From positions 123,880 to 187,879 of the forward strand of contig KZ111163.1 of NCBI GenBank assembly GCA_002077045.2: DNA of 64,000 nt, given 5' to 3'. Below the pieces are notes generated by a model. It searched no databases, was not told where the DNA came from, and saw nothing but the letters and a program-made list of their open reading frames with translations. Origin of the DNA: Rachicladosporium sp. CCFEE 5018. Its lineage: Eukaryota > Ascomycota > Dothideomycetes > Cladosporiales > Cladosporiaceae. Numbering within the stretch: position 1 is the first letter of the stretch; each line of letters begins with the position of its first letter. Below are positions 44,029 through 55,649 of the stretch, piece after piece. Made by a program: the position numbers and the translations under genes.

Positions 44029-45343
44029 ATGGAGACAGGAGGAGATGACCCGGCTAGTCCGATCATTGTGCGATCAAAGAGGTCAGCAACCCAGGTAGCA
44101 ATGGACTACAGGCAGCTCCATCGAGGCAAATCAACATCTCTGAAGGAAAGGGCAAGCGCAAGAGCAGAAAAAGCGACGCAGGATATTCAACATCAGCCTG
44201 AAGACGGATCAGGGGCTATATGGAAAGCTGTGATGAAGACGCTAGTTGCCCTAGATGAGCGTGCAGTGAGGGCTGAAGAACGGGCAGCAAAGGCAGAACA
44301 GCAGGCTGAACAGACAGAGGGCGCTCTAGCGGCAATTGCAGTACAGCTTACCAGTATGACAAGCTACCTCAGCAATGTCAAGAGTGACCTTAGGAACGTG
44401 AAGAGTGAAACTACAACAAATGAAAGACAGTATGGCAGTAACAATCCGAGAACAGGTAATTGCAGCCGTACAGGAGCAGTTTCTCTCCGGACAGAATACA
44501 ACCAGCCCAGCCATATCGTACGCCGACGTTGCGCGCACTCCACCAACTAGCCAGCCAAGCAATCTACGCAGTATCTCCATGAACTCTACGCCCTCTGTCA
44601 TGACCGACACGTTCTACTGTACAGTAGACACCTCACGTGTGGAGGAAGCAGAGAAGGCCCAGGTAAACCCAGGCGCAATCAGAAAAGCAGTTGAGGCGGA
44701 AATGCGTACAGTTGAAGGGCAAGAGACATGGAGATGCGTTGCAGTGACAAAAGATGCAAAGAACGCGGAGCGCATACGAATAGCATGCAGGACTGAGACA
44801 GAACTTGCTAGAGTCAAGGAGGCAGCGCAGAAGACTAGCCAGTCAGGGACACGAGTGCTGCGGGACCAGCTCTACCCGGTCAAGGTAGACAACGCTAACC
44901 GCACTGCGATTCTCACTGCATCTGGTGACATCTGTCCGGGAGCAATGGAGCTTCTGAGCAAACAGAACGAGGTGAAGATCTCAAAGCTTGTCTGGCTTCG
45001 CCGGAAGGACTCCGGCAAAGCATACAAGTCAGTGCTGATCTATGTCTCAAAGGGTAGCAAGGCGGTCAAGCTACTGCAAGGCCAGTACTTTCATATCGCC
45101 GGAGAATCAGCATACACCCGACCTTACGAACCACGCAACCGCCCAGATCAATGCTACCGATGCCAGGAGACTGGACATGAGGCATACTCATGCAACAAGC
45201 CGCAGAGATGCGCAAGGTGTGCGCAGGCTGGCCACCGCCACGGCGATTGCAATGCAGAAGTACTAAAGTGTGTACCATGTGGTGGGCCGCATGAGTCGTT
45301 TAGCAAGAACTGCCGGACCCTCTACCCTGCCGTCCATGCATAG
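44029..45343 (+). pseudogene. LINE ORF1 (gag-like), one frameshift
   Basis: Starts at the ATG at 44029 (METGGDDP). The first part has a coiled coil (DERAVRAEERAAKAEQQAEQTE). An extra A at about 44408 (GTGAAACTAC, versus the expected GTGAACTAC, as judged from the codon frame) shifts the frame; coding continues as LQQMKDSMAVTIREQVIAAVQEQ. The C-terminus holds CCHC zinc knuckles (CYRCQETGHEAYSC, CARCAQAGHRHGDC) and a third Cys/His group. The product would bind element RNA in the cytoplasm. The stop at 45341-45343 overlaps the start of ORF2. Confidence 0.8.
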
Positions 45344-48300
45344 TACACTTCAAGTCTTTCAACCGAATGTGAGGAAATAACAAGGAGTACAGCAAAGCGT
45401 GATGAACGACAAGCAGCTTCAGGACTTCAGCATTATAGCACTGTCCGAACCGCACTCTCTAATGAGAGAAGACATAGTCATTACGGCTCCACTTAGACAT
45501 ACATACTGGTCAAAGATGATACCTACGGCCTGGCGTAATGAAGGATGGGCAATACGAAGCATGCTATGGATTCGAGAGGATCTTGAAAGCGAGCAAGTCC
45601 AAATTCAATCGCCAGACCTTACTGCAGCGCTAGTCCACCTACCGGACCGGTCAGTATTCGTTGCCTCAGTCTATATTGAACCCGCGAATCCAGAGGCGCT
45701 TCTGCAGACTATTGACCACCTGCAGAGGGCTATTGGGGAGGCACAACGCAGGATTGGCACACGCATGGATACAATTCTGGTGGGAGACTTTAACCAGCAC
45801 GATTACCTGTGGGGCGGCAACGACGTCTCACTAGGAAAGCAGGGACAATCAGACGTGCTTATTGACCTTATGAATGAACTGTCCCTACGTAGCCTGCTGC
45901 CAAGGGAACCAAAGACATGGCAAAGGGGAAGACAGGACTCTACGATTGACCTAGTGCTAGCCTCGGAGGAGCTAGCAGCGGCAGTCACGCAATGCCAGGT
46001 CCATGCAACAGAACATGGCTCCGACCATCGAGCGATCGAGACGAAGTTTGACATAACAATCCCGCAACATGCTGTCCAAACCAGGCCTCTCTTTAAGAAC
46101 GCTCCCTGGCAACAAATCAGGGAGCGGATTACTACTGCCCTATCAAACGTACCGAATACGGGCGACGTCCAGATGCAGACTGACCGACTGATGAAGGCAG
46201 TGGGCAATGCGGTAGAGGAGTTGGTCCCAAAAGCAAAGCCGTCGCCATACGCAAAGCGGTGGTGGACGACAAATCTGACTCACCTCCGACGGAGCTACAC
46301 CTATAGGAGGAATCAGGCGAGAAGCCGGCGCAGAGCAGGCTGCTATGACCCTCAACTAGAAAGATAGGCGCAGGAGGCAGCAAAGGAATACCACGATGCT
46401 ATCCGAAAGCGGCAACAAACGCATTGGAATGAGTTTCTAGGTGAGGATGCCAATATCTGGCAAGCTGCTAAGTACCTGGATACGGGAAATAGCAGTAGTT
46501 CAAGTCAGATACCATCCCTACGCCGGCTAGATGGATCAACTACCCGAGACAAAGCAGAGCAGTCAGACGAACTCCTCGCTACCTTCTTCCCACCCCTGCC
46601 GCCAGCTATTGAAGATGAGGGACCACGACCTCAAAGAGAGCCGGTAGCCATGCCTCAGCTTCAGATGGAAGAGGTAGAGAGATGCGCTTTTGCTGCCAAA
46701 CCGTGGAAGGCAGCAGGGGACGACGGCTTGCCGGCTATGGTATGGAGATAAGTATGGCCGGCAGTGAAAGAGAGGGTTCTCTACCTCTTCCAGACGTCAT
46801 TTGAGACTGGCCAGCTACCAGAGCAATGGAGGATTGCGAAGATCATTCCATTGAAGGAGCCTGGTAAAGCCGACTACACAATGGCAAAGGCCTGGCGACC
46901 AATCTCCCTTCTCTGTACCCTGGGGAAAATCCTAGAAGCAACCATTGCTGAGAGACTCTCATACGCAGCCGAGAGCTATGGGCTCCTACCAACAAACCAC
47001 TTTGGAGCACGGAAGAAACGATCGGCAGAACAGGCGCTCATTCTCCTCCAGGAACACATCTACCAGGCATGGCGAAGCAAAAAGGTCTTCAGCATGGTCA
47101 GTTTCGATATGAAAGGAGCATACAATGGAGTCTGCAAGGAGAGACTTACCGAGAGGCTCCAGGCCAGAGGCATCCCTGTAAAGCTAGTCGGCTGGATCAA
47201 TGCATTCTGCTCAAATCGCTCTGCAACAGTAACAGTCAATGGCCAAGTATCCACAAGAATTGCTTTGCAGCAGGCAGGCTTACCACAAGGGTCACCACTA
47301 TCGCCACTTCTATTCCTTTTCTTCAACGCAGATCTGGTACAGCGGCAGATTGATAAGAATGGAGGTGCAATTGCATTTGTAGACGACTACACTGCATGGG
47401 TTACAGAAACGTCAGCATCTTCAAGCCGGCAAGGAATTCAAGATATTGTGAATAAGGCAACAAGCTGGGAGAGGCGAAGTGGAGCTACCTTTGAAGAAGA
47501 CAGGACCGCCTTTATCCACTTCACGCGGAGCCCCGCTCGCATTGACGACCTGCCACTTTTGATTAAAGGCAAGCAGATAAAGCCAGTCACTAGCACCAAG
47601 ATCCTAGGCGTGGTAATGGACTCAGGACTCCGGTACAAGCAGCATGTAGCAAGCACGGCAACAAGAGGTCTGAAAGCAGCTATGGCGCTAAAGCGACTCC
47701 GCGGTCTCTCACCAAAAATAGCTCGAAGGCTGTTCGAGGCTACAGTTACGCCAAGTGTTGACTACGCATCAAGTGTGTGGATGCACGCGGGCAACATAGC
47801 CAAGGCAGCTTTCAACCGGGTATAAAGGATTGGAGCCCAGGCCATAACAGGCTGCTTCCGTACCGTGAGCACGGTTATAGCAGAGGTAGAGGCAAGTGTC
47901 CGAACGGTCCAAGAGCGACATAGCGCAAGGGCCGCCAAGCTTTGGGTCAATATACGCACACTACCGCAGTCCAACCCGTTAACAAGACTGAATGTGAAGA
48001 GAAAGGTGAGGAGGTTTGTGTCACCCTTACAGAGGATCGCAACTCTATACCATAACGCAACTATGGACAGACTAGAAGACATTAGACCCTACGCTCTAGC
48101 ACCCTGGAAGCCACGACCCAAAGCTAGTATCGAACCAGATGCAGCTAAGGCATTGGGCATGGCTGTAGCGACAATAGGCATCCGCATCGTGGTAAGCTCA
48201 TCCGCAAGGAACGAGATTGTAGGAACAGGAATCACTATCCAGGACACAGAGGCAATCCTCTATAATGGCGAGGCGAGGTCTTTCTCAACAACACTTGGGC

Positions 48301-49043
48301 CGCGAACGGAACAGAATTTGTACGTAGCGAGTCTGGCAGCAATATCAGAAGGCCTACTATGGCTCATACCGCAACCACACACGCGGCATATCTATATGCT
48401 CTCTAGTGATCGAGGCGCACTCCAAGCAATCAGCAGACCAAAGCAGCAATCTGGCCAAGCAACTATGATCCAGATCTGCCAGGAGGTAGACCACCTAAGG
48501 GGACGGGGAAATGTAGTGAGCCTGCAGTGGACTCCGCTCAGCCAGGACTTTGAGCCAGGGCGAAGGGCCAAAGCTGCAGCTCGGAAAGCTACAGAGAAGG
48601 ATCAGCTACCAAGATCACAACGGCTAACCACAAAGTCGACGCTGCTTAACGCGCGGAAGAAGAGTCTACAGCCGCTTGGACTCTCAACCAATACCGGCCA
48701 GCACCTTCGCCACATCGATACGGGGTTGCCAGGACCGCATACGCGACTGATATACGACTCCCTTCGACGTAAGCAAGCAAGCATCCTAGCACAGCTCCGT
48801 ACCGGCATGTCCCGGTTGAACGGATATCTATACCGCATAAAAGCAGTAGAGACAGATCAATGCGCATGTGAACAGGAAAAGGAGACGGTCGAGCACTTTC
48901 TCCTACGATGCAAGCTATGGGAGACGCAGCGGCAGCGGCTGCTCCAACTAGCAGAGACAAGACAAGGCAAACTATCGTACCTGCTAGGGGGAAAGATGCG
49001 GCTAGATAACGAGGACTGGAGACCAGACATGAAGGCAGTGTAA
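45336..49043 (+). pseudogene. LINE ORF2 (endonuclease, reverse transcriptase, RNase H), four nonsense codons
   Basis: One frame of 1236 codons from the ATG at 45336, which overlaps the ORF1 stop by 8 bases (ATGCATAG). Stops lie at 45378 (TAA), 46365 (TAG), 46749 (TAA) and 47823 (TAA). Endonuclease motifs are SEPH, VGDFNQHDYLWGG, STIDLVLAS and GSDHRAIE. RT motifs include FDMKGAYNGV (A), QAGLPQGSPLSPLLF (B) and AFVDDY (C). An RNase-H-like region lies at about 48150-48600, and the end has CACEQEKETVEHFLLRC. The frame is otherwise intact, so inactivation is by point change, not by deletion. Confidence 0.85.
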
Positions 49044-49240
49044 ATGAGCATTGATTTTGCAATAAGCACAGGTCGTCTAAACGCCCAGATGACTACGCAG
49101 AGCACGCAAGGCACACAATATGTTCAAGGCATACAAGGTATACGCGGCACACCACAAGGAGCCTCAAACCAGACAGATAGGCGACCAGCAAGTAGCGGCA
49201 ATGGCAATCACACGCATAGAAGACTGATCTAACCACTCAA

Positions 49241-50327
49241 CCACCTAGCCCATATGCACCCTCGTGCTAACAGCAGGTATAGCTTCATTTGCCGACGATA
49301 GGATAATGAACACTTGGAGAAGCAACTTCAAAGACTACGCGCGACCAACTAACCACGAGATCTCGTAGAAGCATGAGCAGAAATCAGCAGGAGATAGAGG
49401 TGAACGGAGGAAGGGTCAATGGATGGGCTTACTTTAATCCAAGGCGAAAGCGAGATAGTGATTATGTAATATATAGCCGGAGCCCTTTAGGTGCCAGCGC
49501 CGGGCGGAATAAAGCATTCATTCATTCACTCCTGTCTCGCTTCCCCATCAATGAAAACATGCAACAGCTGGAATTCGGATGTAGTCACCCACCGTACTAC
49601 TTATCAACCGGTCAACTGCATGAGTATGGCAGAGCGGACTGGATATCCTACCCTCAACGACCTGGGGCTTGGAAGCTGGAATGTTATGTCACTTCATACG
49701 GACATTAGATCTGTGCATAGCTTGATCGAAATGACATACTATAACATAACATAGTATAGTACGAGAGCCAATAGTATTTCAGCTCATTAGAGTAGTACGG
49801 GCACAATCGATCGTTCCGACCGGTGGGGCAAGCCAGCGGATCAGGCGCCGCCGCGGCTCATCACTCAGTCAGCATTGTGATGCTTTCGCGCAGCACAACC
49901 ATTGTCGTGACCATCTATTACAACCCGGCGAAAATCAAGGACCCTCTCACTACCCTGTGAAGCGCAGCGGAAACTATATTCAAGCCCGTGTATGAATTAT
50001 TCCCCAGAACTAGATTATCATCTTCTATTATATCACAGCTGGAAGCATGGCCTTGCAGAAGAGTCCCATAAGATGGCTATCAGAGTGAAACAAGCAGCTA
50101 TCCGAAGAAAATTGATTGCGAGCTTTGGTGTGGATATGACCGGTGAGAAAGTCAGCCAATCAGGTTTGTTCGCGCAGTGTGGCACCGCAAAACCCCACCA
50201 CGATCACACTGTTACTTTACTAAATGCCACGCCTATTTAATTTCAAGGCCGCGCCACGTCTTTCCCTTCGTTATTGTATAATCGGTAGACCCGTTTGCAC
50301 CAAGTGCCGGCCGTCGTCTGCTTTTCC
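49241..50327. other. Spacer downstream of the LINE
   Basis: Contains a 111-codon frame (49373-49708) and an 82-codon frame (49992-50240) of unknown nature. A small inverted repeat ATACTAT/ATAGTAT occurs near 49737-49760. No gene is supported. Confidence 0.3.
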
Positions 50328-50689
50328 ATGTCAGGACAAAAACATACCGGCGATATGGCTGACCAGGTATTCCTTAAGTGGTCGACACATAACATAAGAG
50401 TTGTATTGACATATTCTAGGACCTAAACAAGGACGAAGCCTTCTCGCAGTACGTCACATATTCACCTTGGCTATTGATCCAGGACATAAATCCCTAAATA
50501 ACAGATAGCAATAAGGCGGTCAAGGAAGGCTGGGGCGACTGGCCGAACTTTCTAGCGTCGTATGGACTTAAGCCCACACCAGATGGATATAAGGAAGGCA
50601 AGCAGATCGTGAAGATCATGCTGGAAGCTGGAAAAAATGCGAATAAGAGTCAACGCATCCAGTATAGCGGAGTTATGGAACGCAAGTAA
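50328..50689 (+). CDS. Small hypothetical protein, three exons (82 aa)
   Basis: Exons 50328-50366, 50420-50448 and 50509-50689 join in phase across introns of 53 bp (GTATTC...TCTAG) and 60 bp (GTACGT...GATAG). The start codon follows a pyrimidine-rich leader. The spliced protein is hydrophilic and helical, with the core KAVKEGWGDWPNFLASYGLKPTP and a basic C-terminus. The GWGDWPNFxxSYGLKP pattern recurs, from memory, in small uncharacterised dothideomycete proteins. No signal peptide. It is intact although it lies between a dead LINE and a TA-rich block. It was invisible as an unspliced ORF. Confidence 0.6.
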
Positions 50690-51282
50690 AGCTCAATAGT
50701 GGCGAGATGTAGGCAGGCGAACACCATTACTCGAGTGCGTACTATGATTGAAAAGCAAATCAGTAGACTCGGGGTGAAGTGAGGAGGCAATCTATGGTAG
50801 GTGAAGGGATCACCATGCGGATAAGTTCTCTTTACTTACAGTACTAAGACGCGTGCCTATCATCGTCGAAGATAAGCATGGGGACAAAGTTGTTAACACC
50901 ACCCCCCTGGTGTGGCGAGCCACCCAGTTTGGCGAGCCACAATTCTTACTCTTTGACAAAGCGCATTTCTCGAGAGACATACGCAGAAGCACGCAGCACG
51001 GCGATACAAAACCTCTTCCGCTCTTGATCCCGTCTGCTGGTAGGTATGTTCGAATTAGCGACACTCAGCACTAGCAAATAGGTGCTGCACCTTTGTCGAC
51101 ACGGCTTCCTACACCAATAATCCGTCGAAAGCAGCACATTTCATTCGAACTGCCAATAATATCGGATACGTCTCCTTTGATTGTTCGTATTCCACACCAT
51201 CCTTTAGTGCGTTGCAAAACCTTTTGTAAACCTGGTCGGTTATCGTCCGCGTGTAGCTTGAAAATGGGATATTCTGCTTTCA
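50690..51282. other. Spacer, no gene supported
   Basis: A 73-codon frame at 50853-51074 is open but shows no domain. The right end adjoins the second copy of the dispersed 60-bp repeat. Confidence 0.3.
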
Positions 51283-51342
51283 TATAGCAAGCGAGAGATG
51301 CCTTCTGATTCTCTCGTGTTCAACTCATTGTTCATAGTGACT
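51283..51342 (+). repeat. 60-bp dispersed repeat, copy 2
   Basis: Second copy of the sequence at 42324-42383 (49 of 60 positions identical, no gaps). It is followed directly by increasingly TA-rich sequence. Confidence 0.65.
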
Positions 51343-51439
51343 GATTAGAATCATTCTCCTAGACTACTTATGCATCTGTTAGCATCCCTCGCCTAGCCCT
51401 CTATACTCCAGCTCGACTTCACTCTCTAAAGAATACTCT

Positions 51440-52145
51440 GACCCTTGTCACTTACGACTTAGGTCGTAATAGTATCTCGTAACGTATAGGACGACACTAA
51501 GCAAGCACTGCCTAGATCCTAAGACTAATCGCTACTTTACGCATTACCCGCCTACGACTCGCAGGTGGTGCGCATGCAGCCGCTAAGCGTGGTGCCTTAG
51601 GCACCGAGGCCACTATAACTTCACTGCATACCAACTACGCCCTATAATAAAAATCTAAGGCCATTCGGTATACGGCTAGTAAGGCGGCTAGCAAACAAAT
51701 ACGGCGGCTAGAGGTTTTAAAATTTAACTTTTTAGCCGTATATATTATAATTTGAATTCAATTGACCCGATTTAGCGCCCTAGTAGCCTACGCGGGTATA
51801 GATATCTAATATAGCGCAGATTATATTAAAGTTCGTCTAATGTTAGCGCTAAGCTAGTCGGTTGGGGCTCTCTTATAGTAGCCTATCCGTATACTATAGA
51901 GGTGCTCTTATATAGCTTAGGCTATATAGTTTAGGCTATAGCGAGAGTATTATCTAATCTCCGCTACCCTCCGGTAGTGTGTTACGATTCGTACTTCCTT
52001 ACCTAGAGCTACGCACTCTAATTAGAATATAAAAACCGTGACGACGACTACTTACTATATACTTAGTAAGTAGCGCCTATTACGTAATAGGTAATCACTC
52101 GCTTACTCGTAAGCTAGTAATTAAACCGCGGTTACCTTAGTACCG
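51440..52145. other. TA-rich block, RIP-like
   Basis: About 700 bp with high TA content, many TATA/CTAA/TTAG words, no frames, and local palindromes (for example GGTGCC TTA GGCACC near 51590). The composition changes sharply at about 52140-52150 to GC-rich coding-like sequence. Confidence 0.65.
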
Positions 52146-52149
52146 AACC

Positions 52150-52892
52150 TCGACCCACAGAGACGAGCCTCATCCCTTCCCTCGCCCGTTCGTTCTCCCA
52201 GCATCCTTCAGTAATCCTCCGACACTGGACCAGGGCGTGAATGTCGTGGACGTCAAGTCGTATCCTCCGGACGATCAGTGGTTCGGAACGCAGCCAAATG
52301 GGTCGTGTGGAAGCACTTGGCCTGCACCCAACATGGGTCCACTAACTTCACACCCGCTTTACAACGAGTCCGCCGTGCAGTATCCTCTCAACATTGGCCC
52401 TTCGATGTCACGGCCGTCGGGTCCCGCGGCGCCATTGGCGGACTTCGACTCGGCATGGCAGAAGTACCGTCCATGTCCCTGTGAAGAGGAAGCGGCGGCA
52501 CGACCTACCAAGCGTCGACGCGTAGAACGCTGTGAGGACTCCATGGCACCCACTGTGGCGCACTACGACTGACGTTTTCAGTACATGTCCAAGACGGTAT
52601 GACAACTTCCGAGCCCATCATCACGCTGCCACACTCCGAAGGCTGCGAAACCGGTAGGATCACTCCGGTATCACCGTTTCGTCAGTCCGTGCAGATTCTT
52701 GCGGAGCGAAAGGGACCATTTGGCAAGGAGTACAAAAGGACCTGGCGGGAGTCTTGGGTTCCGGAGCACAACATGCCGGATGTCGAGGACCTCAGAGCCG
52801 CCCATTACGAAAGGTTCGGCAAGCAATGGGAGGTTTTGTGGGTCTTTGGACTTGGACGCTGCTTGACCGGGAACCGGTTTCCTGGAACATAG
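52150..52892 (+). pseudogene. 5'-truncated gene with possible chromodomain-like C-terminus, two exons
   Basis: A frame open from the edge of the TA-rich block (no ATG until 52333) runs to 52531, then a 50-bp intron (GTGAGG donor, ACTGAC branch, TTTTCAG acceptor, 52532-52581) leads in phase to 52582-52892. The first exon is Pro/Ser-rich with a nuclear-type basic cluster (PTKRRRVER). The second contains EYKRTWRESWVPEHNMPDVEDLRAAHYERFGKQ in several parts that resemble the W-x-(E/P)SW(V/E)PExN pattern of chromodomains. The N-terminus appears to have been lost in the adjoining repeat. It is possible that a shorter protein starts at 52333. Confidence 0.4.
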
Positions 52893-53845
52893 AATGTGGC
52901 CGTTCTGCTAGCTTAGCGTGTCGGGGGGAGGCGGCAGGGCGGCACGGGGACGCACGGAGACGTCTCGTGGAGAGTTCAAAGCAAGGAGATATAGAACGCC
53001 AACCCACCTGGCTGCTCACTAACGTCGATGGTGAGTGAACGACCCACTACTTCGCCCAGGTGAATGTCGACAGTCGCGCGTTCCCAGTACGCAAGAAGGT
53101 GCTATACTGCTCTAGTAGTAGGAGCAAGAACGTACTGGCAACTCGATGCTCTCCCACGGCGGATAGTGAGGAGCGAGTGTCGGTCGGATGTACGGCTCTT
53201 TGCACATACCGATCAGAAATGGATAGGAGATGAGATGCGTGTGCCCGGCGTGGTGGCAAGGTGAAGTCCGCCCTGTGATCACACACACTCCTGCCAAAGG
53301 AATAAGAGACATTTCACGCGAGTTTGGCGATCAGGCACGCTTTTGACAATGTACACCTCTATACACTTCTGCACATTAAACCCTCAAATAACGCCTGGCT
53401 GCCCTCTGTAGCAAGTTACTAGAGTAGCAGCATATACGAAAGCCCCCGGCGCCTGTAGCCTTCCCATCCCATGGACATGGTCGCGTGATGATTGCAGTAT
53501 TACCTCCCCTCAAAACTTACGTATGCAGCCGTCAAGGTCGCATTACGTATGATCTCACGAGTTGGTGTAAGTGTAATCGAGTGCTGTAGAAGCTGTTCAT
53601 GTCCGTCGAGTGCTGGTGGGAGACCTGCCACTGCTCGGGTCTGTATCCCTGACTGTAATGAAAGATTGTGATGTCGGGACGGTGGTGTGTACCAGTTTGT
53701 TGTTGTAGTGATAAGTATGTGCATAAGAATCGAAGATTGTTGTGTCCATTGCTTGGGTTCGATGCAGTCGATCATATCTGCAACTCAGTGCTGCAGTCCC
53801 GCCGGCGCTGAGTCCGATTGCTGCGGACGTTGATGTTTTGAGAAT
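52893..53845. other. Intergenic, accessory-to-core transition
   Basis: No gene supported. It contains the downstream region of the minus-strand gene ending at 53846. Confidence 0.4.
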
Positions 53846-54643
53846 CTAGAACCAAGACACAGTCTGCTCCTCCTCGCCGTAGAGCTCGTTGAGCAGATCG
53901 TGGATCTCGCTGAGGTAGTCTGGTGCTGCGAAGTACGCAAGGTCGCGCTCGCGCATGTGTGCAGCATCTCCCTCAGCCTCGACGCTGTGAGCGGTGTTGC
54001 CGAATTCCTCAGCAACCTCATCAAGTTGAGCCAGCTCTTTGCCAAATGGGTTCTCGCGGGGTGCCTCAACAAAGCTGCTCTGCTTTTGGCTGAAGATCTC
54101 AACCGAGGAGTGAGCGCTTGGTGGCGGCGACTGCACGCGAAGCGATCGCTGGCGGCTCAGGTTGACATGGGCCTTCTTGGAGTGCGAGGCTGCTCGCGAC
54201 GGGATCAACGGCGCGTCGAACGAGGAGACGTGCGATAGATGCGGCGACTGCAGTGGAGAGGAGTTGGCAGATGTCTCGACCGCAGGTTTGAAGTAGCAGC
54301 TTAAGTGGTTCGGCTCAGGCGAGACCGGCGAAGACTCCATCTCGGTGTTCGCAGTGTCGGCAGAGTGGATGCTGTTGGCTGAGGTGCTGGCATCACTGTC
54401 ATCGGCAGAGCTGGAGCCTGTCGAGGATCCAGAAGCGCCGCGGTAGAAGACTGGCTGAGCGCCTTGGATTTGAGGTGCCTCCAGCGCAAGCATATTGCTG
54501 GTGGATAGCAGAGCGATTGGGGACGAAATCTGAGTGCGAATGATCGGCTTGCCGCCACGCTGGGACGCTGCGCGACCGATAATTACGCTGCTGAGCTCCT
54601 CGGGCTTGTTGCGCCTCGTGGTGAAGGCGCGCATGAGAGACAT
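53846..54643 (-). CDS. Hypothetical protein, 265 aa
   Basis: Single minus-strand exon from the ATG at 54643 (MSLMRAFTTRRNKPEELSS); the frame is open further upstream without a better start. The protein is Ser/Pro-rich and mostly disordered, with a run of Ser/Asp (GSSTGSSSADDSDAST), phosphorylation-type Ser-Pro sites, a possible 14-3-3-like RQRSLRVQSP stretch, and an acidic helical C-terminus (SEIHDLLNELYGEEEQTVSWF). It has no membrane segment. I do not recognise the family, but codon use and composition are those of a regular gene. Confidence 0.65.
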   Translation of the reverse strand: MSLMRAFTTRRNKPEELSSVIIGRAASQRGGKPIIRTQISSPIALLSTSNMLALEAPQIQGAQPVFYRGASGSSTGSSSADDSDASTSANSIHSADTANTEMESSPVSPEPNHLSCYFKPAVETSANSSPLQSPHLSHVSSFDAPLIPSRAASHSKKAHVNLSRQRSLRVQSPPPSAHSSVEIFSQKQSSFVEAPRENPFGKELAQLDEVAEEFGNTAHSVEAEGDAAHMRERDLAYFAAPDYLSEIHDLLNELYGEEEQTVSWF

Positions 54644-55573
54644 GTTAATCGTTGAGTTGCGTGGAGTACTGAGCTCGTTCTTGTTGTCGAGTAAGTCTGT
54701 GGTAGCCTGCGAAATGTAGCCTCTTGTGAAGGTAGGCTGCGTCGGTGAATGCGTGTGATTGCTGCAGCTGCACAAACACTGGCCGTTGACTGTCTCAGAC
54801 TGTCTCAAGGGTGTTGACGTGACTACACGGGTGCGGTAATGATCAAGACGAGAGACAGACTGTCACAGACGCTGTCTCGGAGGCTGACTGGTTTTCCGGG
54901 TTCCTCTGGAGTCCGGTGAATGAATGTGGTGTCGAATATCGATTTCTTTGGGTACTTTGCAGAGTTTGCAGTGGTCGTTCGAAGAATGAGTGAGTGGATG
55001 CAACGATGCGCAGGCCTGGCGCGACTAGAAAGAGTGTGCGTTTCAAAGAGAATGACTAGGCGTCGTGGGCGGTTCTGCACGTTGCAGGTGTGTGAAGACG
55101 CTTGGAAAGACAGGAAAAGGCGTGCATGGGCGCTTAAGGGAGTGTATCAAAATGACACGGCCTACGTGCGTGGCAGCGTGGAGGGGTGGGGACGGGACGG
55201 CGCCATGCAGCTAGCGAGCAAGTGCGACTGCAGGCGGCGTGTCTCGAAAAGAGTTTGTGGCTCACACGCTACTCTGATTGGATAGAACGGTGTTTGAAGT
55301 ATGCAGGCACGCCCGCACCCGCAGCGTTGAACTCCGGCAATCGATTGGTCTGGTCTCGATAGCGCCCGTGCGTGCTGTCAACATCCTTGATTGTGAGTAC
55401 CATACCTTTGCCGAGGGCATGAAGTGTTGAAATCACAGGATGAGTTGGTGTTTGTTTTCCTCGCGCCCTGCACAGATGCTGGCGTTTGATTGATCGCTGC
55501 CATAATCAGTCAGTCTCAGGGTCGATCCGCCGCCTTCATGTCATGTAACCCTCGTTGTCCCCCTAGGGACCTT
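54644..55573. other. Intergenic promoter region
   Basis: Upstream region of the 265-aa gene. No other gene is seen; short plus-strand frames here (for example 54920-55285) lack motifs. Confidence 0.4.
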
Positions 55574-55613
55574 ACGAGGGACCTAGAAACCTCACGAGGG
55601 ACATAGAAACTTC
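55574..55613 (+). repeat. 20-bp tandem duplication
   Basis: ACGAGGGACMTAGAAACYTC occurs twice in direct succession (55574-55593, 55594-55613), just after the 3' end of the minus-strand gene that ends at 55650. Confidence 0.8.
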
Positions 55614-55649
55614 CTAAACGCCTCCCATGGAGCGTGGCACAGCCGCTAC

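Larger units (their letters stand above)
44029..49240 (+). mobile_element. Nearly full-length Tad-like non-LTR retrotransposon (LINE)
   Basis: Two overlapping ORFs in the usual order: gag-like ORF1 with zinc knuckles, then ORF2 with apurinic-type endonuclease, reverse transcriptase, RNase H and a C-terminal Cys-rich motif. Fungal elements with this layout belong to the Tad clade. The copy is inactive: one frameshift in ORF1 and four nonsense codons in ORF2. After ORF2, a Gln/Thr/Gly-rich short frame (49044-49232) probably is 3' UTR. The exact ends and target-site duplication were not found. A second, partial copy lies at 31.2-31.8 kb. Confidence 0.85.
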
